Shown in pieces: positions 51,946-60,719 of a DNA stretch of 64,000 bases. Source of the DNA: Myxococcota bacterium. GTDB taxonomy: Bacteria; Myxococcota; XYA12-FULL-58-9; JALHOP01. The notes beneath the pieces are model-generated. The model ran no database searches and was not told the DNA's origin. It saw only the letters and a program-made list of their open reading frames with translations. Where the stretch lies: contig JALHOP010000004.1 of the NCBI GenBank assembly GCA_022842935.1, positions 186,001 to 250,000 of the forward strand, given 5' to 3'. Position 1 is the stretch's first letter; every line of letters begins with the position of its first letter. The position numbers and the translations under genes were made by a program.

Positions 51946-52218
51946 TGTCTCGGGGCAGTCGTCGCCGACGCTTTCGCCCAAGCCTGCAACACGATGAGCG
52001 CGACCCGGCCACAGCTCGCGCGCTTTCGTCTCTCCGGCAGCGCGGTCGGCGAGAAGATGATGACCACGCGCGTGCGCGCCGACGTGCTCGCTGGAATGTT
52101 CTACAACCAGATGCTGGCCGACGATGCATTCGTCGAAGCGATGACCGCTGCCTTCGCGGAAGGCGCTCCGAACAGGATCCCGCCTTTTCTGCCTCGCCAC
52201 CGGACAGGCTTTGGCTAA
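51946..52218 (+). pseudogene. decayed, truncated paralog of the 50747-51337 lipoprotein
   Basis: Reading the frame from 51946, the translation contains VVADAFAQACNTMSATRP, QLARFRLSGS and then AGMFYNQMLADDAFVEAM. These match VANALTRACSHLDNRRP, KPARFRIRGS and SGVFYNHMPADEAFIDAM of the intact lipoprotein. The remnant has no start codon or signal peptide, and about 37 middle residues (the hydrophobic and strand region) are missing. It begins immediately after the stop of the TolB-like gene. An ATG at 51994 could express only a 74-residue remnant. Confidence 0.7.
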
Positions 52219-52219
52219 G

Positions 52220-53188
52220 CTAGAGCACGCCAAGCTCGGTGAGCTTGGCGGAGAAGCGCGCGATGTCCTCTGCCTTGAGCACCGCACGTCGCCGCAGGTC
52301 GTCGAGTTGCCGAGTCAGCTCGAACTTACTCATCCCGCCGCGTCCGAGGAGCTCCTCGGCGACGACCGCGACGTCTTCGATACCGATGCGATCTTCGGCG
52401 TGCAACGCCATGGCGGTCTGGAAGTACGTGCGCGTACCCGTGACGCGCTGACCGAAACGACGGAAGTAGCGTGGGTCCAAGTGGTCGCGATGCACGGTGA
52501 TGAAGATGCGGCGAACACCTCCCTCGCGACGGCCTAGCTTGCGGGCGCGCCAGGCGATTCGCAGCGCCTCGTCACGGAATACCCCCTGCTTGAGCATGAA
52601 CTCGTAGAGCGGCCAGTTGGCGATACGGCCCTCCATGATCTCCGAGAAAATCGAGTAGATGGCGACATCGGTCTCCGCGTCGTCACCGAAGGTCGTTTCG
52701 ACCGCGCCTTGGGGAAGCTTGCCGCGAAGATCCATCAAGGCGAGCGTCTTGTAGCCCATCTGCTCGCGGAGGCGCTTGAAGCGCCCGGGACGCACGTTGC
52801 GCAGGTTGTCCTTGAAATAGATGCCGTCGATCTCGACTCCGTCGAGCGCGAACTTCTCGAGGATCTTCTCGCGAATCTGTGGGGGCGACGCCGAGACGAA
52901 GTAGATTGGGCGCACGCCGTTGGCCCCGCGTCGTAGTGCTCGCAATAACGGAGTCGCGCCAGGGTAGGCGACCTTGTCTTTCGCCGTCTGGCGGATGGTG
53001 CGGACCAGGTCGCCGAACGACTCGAACTTGGTGCGTAGGTAGGTCTTGTCGAGGTCCCAGACGAAAACGTCTCCCCGGTAGTCTGCGGGCACCGGGACGC
53101 GAAAGTCGGTCGGCACCACGACCATGTCGATGGGGGGTGACTTCTTCTTGCGCTTCGGCGCGGGCTTTTTTTTGGGAGCGCTGCTCAT
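52220..53188 (-). CDS. LNS2/App1-like HAD phosphatase (DUF2183-type)
   Basis: This 322-residue protein has a basic N-terminal tail, then a HAD-like phosphatase domain with DLDKTYLRT (D45-x-D47-x-T49), YFVSASPPQIREKILEKF and GDDAETD. This arrangement is that of LNS2/App1 (DUF2183) proteins, of which lipin and yeast App1 are phosphatidate phosphatases. The C-terminal ~110 residues are helical and unassigned. Its ATG overlaps the plsX stop by 4 nt, so a lipid-metabolic role is plausible. Confidence 0.85.
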   Translation of the reverse strand: MSSAPKKKPAPKRKKKSPPIDMVVVPTDFRVPVPADYRGDVFVWDLDKTYLRTKFESFGDLVRTIRQTAKDKVAYPGATPLLRALRRGANGVRPIYFVSASPPQIREKILEKFALDGVEIDGIYFKDNLRNVRPGRFKRLREQMGYKTLALMDLRGKLPQGAVETTFGDDAETDVAIYSIFSEIMEGRIANWPLYEFMLKQGVFRDEALRIAWRARKLGRREGGVRRIFITVHRDHLDPRYFRRFGQRVTGTRTYFQTAMALHAEDRIGIEDVAVVAEELLGRGGMSKFELTRQLDDLRRRAVLKAEDIARFSAKLTELGVL

Positions 53189-54228
53189 GCCCGCCGGCGC
53201 TCGAAGCCGCCGACCGCTTCTTCGATCTGCTCGGCGACGCCACCACGCACGCCTTTAGCGGCAACTTTCACGGCATTTGTGATGGCGTGTTCGCTCGATC
53301 GTCCGTGCGCTTTGATGATGAGTCGCTTGAAGCCGAGGAAGGGTGCGCCGCCGTATTCGCGGTAGTCGGTGACACTCTTTAGCTGGGTGAGGCCGCCCGA
53401 AAGCAAAGCCATGCCCACGCGCCAGGCGAACTTTTGCTTGAAGGCCCACGCGCCAAGGTTGGTCAGCGCCTCGCCCATGCCTTCGGCCATCTTCAGAACG
53501 ACGTTGCCGACGAAGCCTTCGCACACGATGACGTCGGCGATACCGTTGGGAATGTCCGTGCCTTCGACGTTGCCTATGAAATTCAGGCGAGACTCTTCGC
53601 GCAAAAGTCGATGGGCCTTGGTGAGGATCTCGTCGCCTTTGCCTTCTTCGCTGCCAACGTTGAGTAGGCCGATCGAGGGCTGTGGCACTTTGCTGATGCG
53701 ACTCGCGTAGGCATGGCCCATCATCGCGTAGAAGAGCAGGTCTTCGGCGTCGCTGCGTAAGGAGGCGCCGACGTCGAGGATGAGCGCGAAACGGTCGTTG
53801 CTGAAAGAGCGCTCACGGGTTGGGTGGACGGCAGCGAGCGCTGCCTTCTTGACCCCAGCGATTCGTGGGATGTGCGTTGCGGCGGACACGACGAGCGCGC
53901 CCGTCGAACCGGCCGAAACCAAAGCATGCGCCTCTCCCACTGCGACTGCTTTGGCGGCGAGTACGAGCGACGAATCGGTCTTCTGCGCCACCGCCTCGCG
54001 CGGGCTCTCGCCCATGGCGATGACTTGCGAGGCTTCACGCACCGTGAGGTTGGCGGGGTTGTGCTCGACGCGATCGAGCTCAGCCTTGATGAGATCGGAG
54101 CGGCCGAACAGCTGGATGTGGATGTTGGTGCCGCGGCTCAACGTCGCGGCCGCGCGGACGGGCTCGCGCGGCGCACCGTCACCGCCCATGGCATCGAGGG
54201 CGACGATGGGGCTGTCGATCTGGCTCAC
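53185..54228 (-). CDS. plsX: phosphate acyltransferase PlsX
   Basis: The 347-residue PlsX makes acyl-phosphate from acyl-ACP for phospholipid synthesis. It begins IVALDAMGGDGAPREPVRAA, with SAGSTGALVV, LLNVGSEEGKGD and VCEGFVGNVVLKMAEGM as family blocks; the length is typical. It is usually followed by fabH, but here the next gene is the LNS2-like phosphatase, overlapping by 4 nt. Divergent from the sigma factor gene (55 nt between starts). Confidence 0.96.
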   Translation of the reverse strand: MSQIDSPIVALDAMGGDGAPREPVRAAATLSRGTNIHIQLFGRSDLIKAELDRVEHNPANLTVREASQVIAMGESPREAVAQKTDSSLVLAAKAVAVGEAHALVSAGSTGALVVSAATHIPRIAGVKKAALAAVHPTRERSFSNDRFALILDVGASLRSDAEDLLFYAMMGHAYASRISKVPQPSIGLLNVGSEEGKGDEILTKAHRLLREESRLNFIGNVEGTDIPNGIADVIVCEGFVGNVVLKMAEGMGEALTNLGAWAFKQKFAWRVGMALLSGGLTQLKSVTDYREYGGAPFLGFKRLIIKAHGRSSEHAITNAVKVAAKGVRGGVAEQIEEAVGGFERRRA

Positions 54229-54283
54229 ATTTTCCGATGTAGCGCTCCAACGAAGCGCCGCGCAATGCTAAGCTGCCGCGGCC

Positions 54284-54892
54284 ATGATCACCGAGGCGCA
54301 GGTCGCCGAGCTTTACACCCGCTATGGCCACGCCATCTTCGTGCGGTGCCTGAAGCTCGTGGGCAGCGAGGAAGAGGCCCGTGATCTGACGCAGGAGACC
54401 TTTTTCCAGTTCTTCCGGTCACGTGGGCGCTTCGAGGGGCGCTCGTCCCCGTTCACATTTCTCTACCGTATTGCGACTAACGTTAGCGTGGACAGGTTGA
54501 GACGACGTAAAACCGCCGGGGAGCAGCTTTCGACCAGCGCATTGGCCGAAACACCCGGTTCTGCCATCGCCCGCGAGGCCGAGCGGAAAATGTCCTCGGA
54601 GCGCGATCCAGGCACTTTCGACACGATCCAGACCCTGGCGAGGTTGACGGCAGGCCTCGACGACGAAACCTTGACGATCGCAGTCATGAGCCACGTCGAT
54701 GGGCTCACGCAGGATGAAATCGCGGAAGCTCTCGACCTCTCGCGACGCACCATCGGCAAGAAGCTCAAGCGTTTCATCGAGCACACCCGCCAGCGCGCGG
54801 GGGCCGAACAGGTGGAGTGGCCGTTGAGCGGGGGAGTTGGCGGCGCTGGTCCAGAAGACGAGCCGCGAGAGGGGCGCAAAGCCCATGGCTGA
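54284..54892 (+). CDS. ECF-type RNA polymerase sigma factor
   Basis: This 202-residue sigma-70-family protein has region 2 (LYTRYGHAIFVRCLKLVG, DLTQETFFQFFRS, FTFLYRIATNVSVDRLRRRK) and region 4 (LTQDEIAEALDLSRRTIGKKLKRF). There is no region 3 or 1.1. It overlaps the downstream membrane protein by 8 nt, which is the usual ECF sigma/anti-sigma arrangement. The C-terminal tail past ~165 is Gly/Glu-rich and disordered. Confidence 0.93.
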   Translation: MITEAQVAELYTRYGHAIFVRCLKLVGSEEEARDLTQETFFQFFRSRGRFEGRSSPFTFLYRIATNVSVDRLRRRKTAGEQLSTSALAETPGSAIAREAERKMSSERDPGTFDTIQTLARLTAGLDDETLTIAVMSHVDGLTQDEIAEALDLSRRTIGKKLKRFIEHTRQRAGAEQVEWPLSGGVGGAGPEDEPREGRKAHG

Positions 54893-56351
54893 AATGACTG
54901 GCACACCCGCGACCCCGGTCTCGGACGTCATGCTCGCGCGTTATGTTGCAGGCGACCTCCGGGGTGAGCAACTCGCCCGGGTCGAACGCGCCATCGGCGA
55001 GACCCCAGGCCTCGCCGAGCGCCTCGAGCGCATGAAGAGCGAGCGTGCCGCGTTTCTTGGGAGCGCGCCGCCCCATCAATTCGCGCACCAATTGGTGACG
55101 CGTCTTACGGTCGAGCGGCCTGCTCCGCAGAAATGGCAGGTCTGGTGGCTTTTGCCCCCCGTCACCGTCGCAACCGCTTTGCTCATCGGCGTGGTCTATC
55201 AGCGCGCGCTTGGACCGCAGTCGCTCTCGCGTCCAGCGGTAACGACCGACGAGGCCTTCGAGCTGCCGGAGGATTCACTGCGTGGCCCAGCAGCGCCTGC
55301 CGCTGCTGCTAGCGAGCCGCGCCCCGAAACGAAAGAGGAGAGTCCCCCGACCGGGACGAAGTCCGCTGTCGCGGAATCTGTGGCCCCTAAAGCAAGCGCG
55401 GGAGCAAGCAGGGAGACATCGAAGGGTAAGGGCGCCGGAGGCGTCGCGATGCGAGGTCCCTCAGAGGATGCTGTCGGGAGCGACGTGTCGCGCCGGGACG
55501 AGCGCGCGCGCAAAAAGGACAGCGCGGCGCCAAGCGACCTCGCGAGCGGGGGACTCGGACAGAGCGCGCAAGGTGCCGGTCGTGGGGGAGACGGCGTGGG
55601 TGGCTACGCGCAGCCGCCGCCACCCACCCAGGCGCCCGCACGCGAGCAGGCGCCGCCAGTATGGGCCTCACCGCCGCCGCAGCCTGTTGAGGTCGAGCGT
55701 CGCCGCCCACCGGCGGCCGACACCCAGCGCGAGAGCGAGCAAGATGCCGCCGCGGCAAACAAGGCGCCCGCTCCGCGTCAAGAGCCTAGCGCAACCGCTG
55801 CAGGGCCAACCGCCCGGGCCGAGAAGCCAAATGGGGGGGGCCGCGCGGCCGACGCCCCCGCGAAGCTTGCGGACGAAGAGAAAACCTCCGCCCGCGTCGC
55901 CGAGACAGCAAAGTCGTCGTCGAGCACCCCCGCTGTCGCTGACGACCGCGGCGAGACCGTCGTCAGTACGAGTGTCGTCATCAGCCGCGATGTGGGTGGC
56001 CGGGCTAGGGCCGTCAGCGCGGGTGAGGTGGTGCCCAGTGCGAGCCTCATCAAGGTGGTTGCGCAGGGCGGTCGGTACGTCACGGTGATCGGGATACGGC
56101 GAGACGGCGTCCCTTACGTCTACGGCCAGGCCGAGTCTGCGGGTGGGCAACCTGTGACCGTTCCGATGCGACTGCGTCCGACGGGCGCGCGTGTATCGGA
56201 GGCACTTTTCGTGGTGGTGGGCGATGCGCCACTCGTCATGGACAAGTCGCCGGTCGGCGGCGGCAAAGATGCAGCACAACTACCGCTGCGTCTGGCCGTT
56301 GCTGGGGCGCAACGTCGCTTCGTGTTGATTGTGTCCGCTGCAGCAGAGTAG
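54885..56351 (+). CDS. putative anti-sigma factor, single-pass membrane protein
   Basis: From ATG 54885 the product is 488 residues. Residues ~13-60 (VSDVMLARYVAGDLRGEQLARV) have the helical shape of an anti-sigma N-terminal domain but no zinc-binding His/Cys motif. One TM helix (~85-105) follows, then ~270 low-complexity Pro/Ala/Ser/Gly/Gln residues, and a C-terminal beta-rich domain from ~370 (VIGIRRDGVPYVYG, FVVVGDAPLVMDK). It overlaps the ECF sigma gene by 8 nt, and this context is the main evidence for the anti-sigma role. Confidence 0.75.
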   Translation: MAEMTGTPATPVSDVMLARYVAGDLRGEQLARVERAIGETPGLAERLERMKSERAAFLGSAPPHQFAHQLVTRLTVERPAPQKWQVWWLLPPVTVATALLIGVVYQRALGPQSLSRPAVTTDEAFELPEDSLRGPAAPAAAASEPRPETKEESPPTGTKSAVAESVAPKASAGASRETSKGKGAGGVAMRGPSEDAVGSDVSRRDERARKKDSAAPSDLASGGLGQSAQGAGRGGDGVGGYAQPPPPTQAPAREQAPPVWASPPPQPVEVERRRPPAADTQRESEQDAAAANKAPAPRQEPSATAAGPTARAEKPNGGGRAADAPAKLADEEKTSARVAETAKSSSSTPAVADDRGETVVSTSVVISRDVGGRARAVSAGEVVPSASLIKVVAQGGRYVTVIGIRRDGVPYVYGQAESAGGQPVTVPMRLRPTGARVSEALFVVVGDAPLVMDKSPVGGGKDAAQLPLRLAVAGAQRRFVLIVSAAAE

Positions 56352-56354
56352 CGC

Positions 56355-56374
56355 CGCGTACTTTTCTGTACGCG
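56355..56374 (+). terminator. small stem-loop after the anti-sigma gene
   Basis: CGCGTAC / GTACGCG forms a perfect 7-bp stem with a TTTTCT loop, 4 nt after the stop. No T tract follows, so it is a weak terminator candidate. Confidence 0.4.
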
Positions 56375-56446
56375 TGCGACACGCTTCACGGGACCCGGCG
56401 CACCGCGCAGTGGCGCGGGTGTCAAGCAAAAAGGGCGAGTTCCCCG

Positions 56447-56479
56447 TGCCGATCACTGACGATCGTTCTCCGATCGGCA
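56447..56479. promoter_or_regulatory. inverted repeat upstream of the MerR-like gene
   Basis: TGCCGATC (56447-56454) and GATCGGCA (56472-56479) are perfect inverted copies with an ACGATCGT palindrome (56459-56466) between them. Further GATCG copies occur at 56494 and 56506, before the start codon. The cluster looks like an operator array for a DNA-binding regulator, possibly the downstream MerR-like protein itself. Nothing else was found in the 206-nt gap. Confidence 0.5.
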
Positions 56480-56557
56480 GGCTAGATACTCGAGATCGTT
56501 AACTTGATCGCGACAAAAAATTTGACCGTCCGATCACCCCAATCTATTGAATGGAAC

Positions 56558-57094
56558 ATGACGCTGCTTTCCGATTCCGAGCTCCGGCGTTTGGAGAAAA
56601 AGCACGCCGTCGGCATCAGCTCGCGCGCCATCGTCGAGGCTTTCCAGACGAAGGGGGCGCGCTTCAGCGAAGCCACGTTGCGAAAGTACGTTCAGCTCGG
56701 CTTGCTGCCGAAGTCGCATCGCGTTGGGATTCGCGGCCGCCATCGCGGTTCGAGCGGGCTCTACCCGGTGACCATCGTCCGATTGGTGAACGACATCAAG
56801 GCGGCGCTCGACGCCGGCTCGACCCTCGACGAGGTGCGGGTTGGCCGCGTTGGCCTCGAGGGCGAAGTCGACACGTTACGGCTCGCTGGTGAACGCGCGC
56901 TCGCGCGCTTCTATGAGGCAGCCGAATCGCATCCCGACAGAACCTCGCGCCCCGTGTTGAAGCGCGAGATAGAAGAGCATCGTCGCGCTATCGAGAGCGC
57001 GACTCGAAGTCTCGAGCGCTTCGCCTCGCGCCTCGCGCGACGGCCAGAGCGCCATCAATTCGCCGACCGTGAAGCGCGGGAGGCGAGGGCATGA
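56558..57094 (+). CDS. MerR-like transcriptional regulator
   Basis: From ATG 56558 the product is 178 residues. Residues ~20-70 form a winged-helix DNA-binding domain of MerR type: SSRAIVEAFQTKGARFSEAT then LRKYVQLGLLPKSHRVG, with an RGRHRGSSGLYP wing. The C-terminal half is helical, with a likely coiled coil. No ligand-binding cysteines are present. A TTG at 56504 extends the frame, but the ATG fits the domain. GATCG-rich repeats lie directly upstream. Confidence 0.82.
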   Translation: MTLLSDSELRRLEKKHAVGISSRAIVEAFQTKGARFSEATLRKYVQLGLLPKSHRVGIRGRHRGSSGLYPVTIVRLVNDIKAALDAGSTLDEVRVGRVGLEGEVDTLRLAGERALARFYEAAESHPDRTSRPVLKREIEEHRRAIESATRSLERFASRLARRPERHQFADREAREARA

Positions 57095-57250
57095 ACGATC
57101 GTGCATGTTCGCGAAAGCGTGCAATGCATGTTCTTTGCCGTTCGGTTCGAAGGTAAGAAGGAGTCAGGCTTCGTTGCGCGACGAGGCACGGCTCCGTGGG
57201 CTCCTGAAAAAGATTCAACGCCCGCCGCCGAGAGGCGCTGGGCAACGTTC

Positions 57251-57255
57251 GGAGG
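57251..57255 (+). promoter_or_regulatory. Shine-Dalgarno that fixes the sigma-region-4 protein start
   Basis: GGAGG lies 4 nt before ATG 57260, supporting this start over the upstream in-frame codons. Confidence 0.65.
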
Positions 57256-57259
57256 GGTC

Positions 57260-57763
57260 ATGAACGTGAGAGCATCCTGGGATGTGGTTCCGGCAGACGA
57301 GCAGTTGACCGCTGTCGTCGAGGATCCTCGTAAGCGTCCGAAGACGATGTCGCGGCGCGAGATGCTCCGCGAGCGGCGGCGGCGCGAGCGAGCGGGCGAG
57401 ACAGTCGAGGTTCTCGACTACGACCGCCCAAAGACGCGTGCCGAGTGCAAGTCGGGCGCGCGTCCGTGCTTGTTTGTCTCGTGCAAGCATCACCTCTATC
57501 TCGACGTGAATCCCGAGACGGGTTCTGTGAAGCTCAACTTCCCTGACAAGGAAGTATGGGAGCTCGAAGAGACCTGCGCTCTCGACGTCGCCGAGCGCGG
57601 TGGCATTACGCTCGAAGAGGTCGGCGAGATCTTGAACCTGACGCGTGAACGCATTCGTCAGCTCGAGGTGACGGCGCTTCAGAAGATGAAGGACGACGCA
57701 CCCAAACACGAGCTTGACGCCTTCATCGGGTGGGATCCCCGCCGCGATGACATCGAGCCCTGA
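57260..57763 (+). CDS. sigma-70 region 4-like DNA-binding protein with Cys/His cluster
   Basis: The 167-residue protein has a C-terminal sigma region 4.2 helix-turn-helix, [20 protein letters not shown] (117-136), but no region 2 or 3. Before it lies a conserved-looking segment with C63, C70, C75, H77, H78 and later C106, which could bind a metal or Fe-S cluster. The N terminus is basic ([13 protein letters not shown]). It may be an RNA-polymerase-interacting regulator rather than a true sigma factor. The frame is open upstream to 57101. Confidence 0.8.
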   Translation: MNVRASWDVVPADEQLTAVVEDPRKRPKTMSRREMLRERRRRERAGETVEVLDYDRPKTRAECKSGARPCLFVSCKHHLYLDVNPETGSVKLNFPDKEVWELEETCALDVAERGGITLEEVGEILNLTRERIRQLEVTALQKMKDDAPKHELDAFIGWDPRRDDIEP

Positions 57764-57888
57764 AAACAAGGACTTGCGCTGCCGCAACCTGGCGCTATTG
57801 TGCGGGATCTCGTGTCTGCTCTCGGTCGACATTTCACGCGGTCTGAGTGGGCTTGGCGCCGATATCCCGGTACATTGCACGGCACGAC

Positions 57889-60651
57889 ATGCGCGTGACG
57901 TGCTCCACTTGTTCCACCTCGTTTGAGGTCGACGACGGCGAGATTGGGCAGACGGGAGCTCTCGTCCCGTGTCCTCATTGTGGCTCACAAGTCGCGGCGA
58001 TTTCGCCATCGTCTCCGTTGCAAGTGAATGCGGGGGCGCCCGTCACCGGGAGCACCATCCAGCTTGATGCCGATGAGCTCGCCGATCTCGCGGAGGTCGA
58101 GGACGATGCTCTCATCGAGCTCGACGACGACGAAACGGTGGCACAGGTCTTCGCGCCAGCAGGGCCTGGACAGGCGGCTCGACCTGCACCGGTCCTCGAC
58201 ATCGAGGCCCCCGACCTAACCGCTGGGCGAGCTCCGAATCCTTTCGCGGCCGCCTTCGACGCGCAGGACGCGGCCGACGAGACGCCCCCGCCTCCGCTCG
58301 CGTCGTTGACGCACGACGATACGGTTGTGGGCCGCCGCAGCGCGGTCACCGTCGACGAGAGCATCCCCGAGGTCGACGTCGAGGCGAGCGATGTGCAGGT
58401 CGAAGAAGCCAGTCAGCCCTCCCACACGGGCGATCTCCCGTACGGGACCTTGCCAAGCATGCCGGCGCAGTCCGCGAGCGACGCGCAAGCCGACGCCAAC
58501 GCCTTCGAGGTGGTTGGCGGCACGGGCGGCACGCACGACTCGACGCTCATCGTTCGCCGGCGGCGGGCTCCGGATGAGCTTGCCGCTTTGGATGGAGAAG
58601 ACGGTGGCCCGCCCGAGCGGACGCAGCCACGTGTCCAGCAGCCGCGCACGGGTGGTAGAGCAGGGGACGGGGAAACCGATCCCGGCCGAGCCAACGTCTC
58701 GTTTTCTCGGTCGCGCTCTTCTGCCACGCAGACCTATCTGGTTTGGGGCGGCATTCTGCTCGCGGTCGCGCTTGGCGCTGGCGGTTTTCTCTACTGGCGG
58801 GGGCTGCCGATTGCGCCCCCCGAGGTGCCCAATCCGCTCGAGCAACGCGCCGACGACTGGCGCAAGAGCGGCCAGCCCCTGGCGAAGGTCGATGACGCTG
58901 CGGCTGCGGTCATCGAAGGCCTCGCTTCTGGCACCAACGCCGGACGCGACCGGGCCCTCGGCGCGGCGCGTGCGGCCGTTGTCGCTGATCCGAAGTCCCC
59001 CGGCGCGGTGAGCCTCTACGCACGGGCCCTCGCCGCCCGGGATGAACAGCTCGACACCGCGACCTTGAACGACGTTCTCGCGGCCATCACGTCGGTCGTC
59101 GGTGACCAGCCCGGCAGTCCCGAACGCCCCGGCCTCGAGACCGCCCGCGCTTGGTTGCTGCTACGCGCGGGACGGCTCGACGATGCTCGCGAGGCTGCGG
59201 CGCGTGCGGTGTCGACGCGTGCCGACTATGCGCCGGCCCAGCTCGTGGCGCTTGCCGCGTCCGTCGCGCTCAAGCCCGAACATGCCGCGCAACAGCTAGC
59301 TCCGTTCCTCAACACCCCCGAGGTCGCTAGCGACGCGCGGGTGTGGCTCGGCGAAGCCCAGCTCGCCAACGGCCAAGTCAACGAAGCCATCGCCACCTGG
59401 CGCGGGGGACTGCGGGATGTGCCAACTGACGCCGCATTCATTGGGCGCCTGGCACGCTTGCAAGCCGACCTCGGTGACTATGCCGCGGCGAGCGATCTTC
59501 TGTCGCAGAATGTCGCGCGGGGCGCTGCCTCTCTCGGGGACGTCCTGCTGCTCGCTCGTCTACAGGCGCGCGCCCTGCACAAGCCGAAAGCCGCACTCGA
59601 CACGCTCGAGAACGCGCAGAAGGAACGCGACAGCCAACCCTTTGCGGTCGCACAGCTTGTCGCCGAGCGCATCACGGTGGCCTTGTCGGTGAAGCCGGCG
59701 CTACTGCCGGCCGAAGACATCGCCAAGATGCTCCAGGAGGCGTCTGCCGCTTCGCCGAATGTTCCCCAGCTCATTTACGCATCCGCTCTCGCGGATATCG
59801 GCGCGGGTCAGACGAAGAAGGCAGTCGAGGCGCTGGAGGCGGCGCAGTCCATGGCGCCAGACGTTCCAGAGGTCGCCTTCGCCCTGGCTGCCCTCACCCG
59901 GGGGGCCGACCACCTGGGCGCAAGTGAGGTCGTTGCCACGGCACTCAAGGAGCGCGCCGACTTCATACCGCTTTATTTTCTCGATGCGGTTGTGGCCGCC
60001 GAACACGACGAAAAGCCGCGGGCGGTCACGTCGGTGCGTAAGGCGCTCACCTTCGACCCAGCCCTGTATGCGCAGCATACGCTCTTCTCGTCGTACGCCG
60101 AGCCCACGACGATCATGTTGGACGTCGCGCGTGCTCTGGCCGAGCAAGCAAGCCGACTCGACAACACCAGCTTGAAGAGCGCGGCCGGGGCGCTTTACGT
60201 GCTTGCCAACGATGCCAAGAACGGTCCGCTGTGGCTTACAAAAGCGCTCCGAGGAGACCCCAACGATGTCGGCGCGCACTTTTACAGCGCGATTTTGAAT
60301 CTGCGCCGTGGCCAGAAAAAGCCGGCGCGGCTCGATCTTGCCGCCGCCGAGAAGACCGAGCGGCGCCAGCCAATGGTGCGGCTCTATAAGGCACGGGTGT
60401 TCGAACAGATCGGTAAGTATCCCGAGGCCACCAAGATCTACCGCGATCTCGTCGATCAGAACCCCCTCAATGCGGCAGCTTTCGTCGGCCTGGGCCGCGT
60501 CCTTCGCATCCAGGGGGACGAGCAGGCGGCTCGCGACGCCGCGCGCAAGGCCCTGGCGGTCAGGCCTCGCGACCGGGAAGCACTGCGCCTGCTCGTGGCG
60601 GACACGGGCAGCACACGTCGCGACACCACCGCGACGCGACCTCGACGCTGA
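57889..60651 (+). CDS. MJ0042 zinc-ribbon, single-TM, TPR-rich protein
   Basis: From ATG 57889 the 920-residue protein begins with an MJ0042-type zinc ribbon (C5, C8, C28, C31). A disordered acidic region runs to ~275, then one TM helix (YLVWGGILLAVALGAGGFLYW) near 280-300, and ~600 residues of TPR-like helical repeats in the periplasm, e.g. ARAWLLLRAGRLDDAREAA and GKYPEATKIYRDLVDQNPL. Such architectures recur in Myxococcota and probably assemble envelope complexes; the partner is unknown. Confidence 0.85.
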   Translation: MRVTCSTCSTSFEVDDGEIGQTGALVPCPHCGSQVAAISPSSPLQVNAGAPVTGSTIQLDADELADLAEVEDDALIELDDDETVAQVFAPAGPGQAARPAPVLDIEAPDLTAGRAPNPFAAAFDAQDAADETPPPPLASLTHDDTVVGRRSAVTVDESIPEVDVEASDVQVEEASQPSHTGDLPYGTLPSMPAQSASDAQADANAFEVVGGTGGTHDSTLIVRRRRAPDELAALDGEDGGPPERTQPRVQQPRTGGRAGDGETDPGRANVSFSRSRSSATQTYLVWGGILLAVALGAGGFLYWRGLPIAPPEVPNPLEQRADDWRKSGQPLAKVDDAAAAVIEGLASGTNAGRDRALGAARAAVVADPKSPGAVSLYARALAARDEQLDTATLNDVLAAITSVVGDQPGSPERPGLETARAWLLLRAGRLDDAREAAARAVSTRADYAPAQLVALAASVALKPEHAAQQLAPFLNTPEVASDARVWLGEAQLANGQVNEAIATWRGGLRDVPTDAAFIGRLARLQADLGDYAAASDLLSQNVARGAASLGDVLLLARLQARALHKPKAALDTLENAQKERDSQPFAVAQLVAERITVALSVKPALLPAEDIAKMLQEASAASPNVPQLIYASALADIGAGQTKKAVEALEAAQSMAPDVPEVAFALAALTRGADHLGASEVVATALKERADFIPLYFLDAVVAAEHDEKPRAVTSVRKALTFDPALYAQHTLFSSYAEPTTIMLDVARALAEQASRLDNTSLKSAAGALYVLANDAKNGPLWLTKALRGDPNDVGAHFYSAILNLRRGQKKPARLDLAAAEKTERRQPMVRLYKARVFEQIGKYPEATKIYRDLVDQNPLNAAAFVGLGRVLRIQGDEQAARDAARKALAVRPRDREALRLLVADTGSTRRDTTATRPRR

Positions 60652-60719
60652 AGGGGGCCAAGCTTTTTGCGCCCCAGAAGACTTGTAGAGCGTCTCACGG
60701 AGCGCTACGTACTCGCGCG

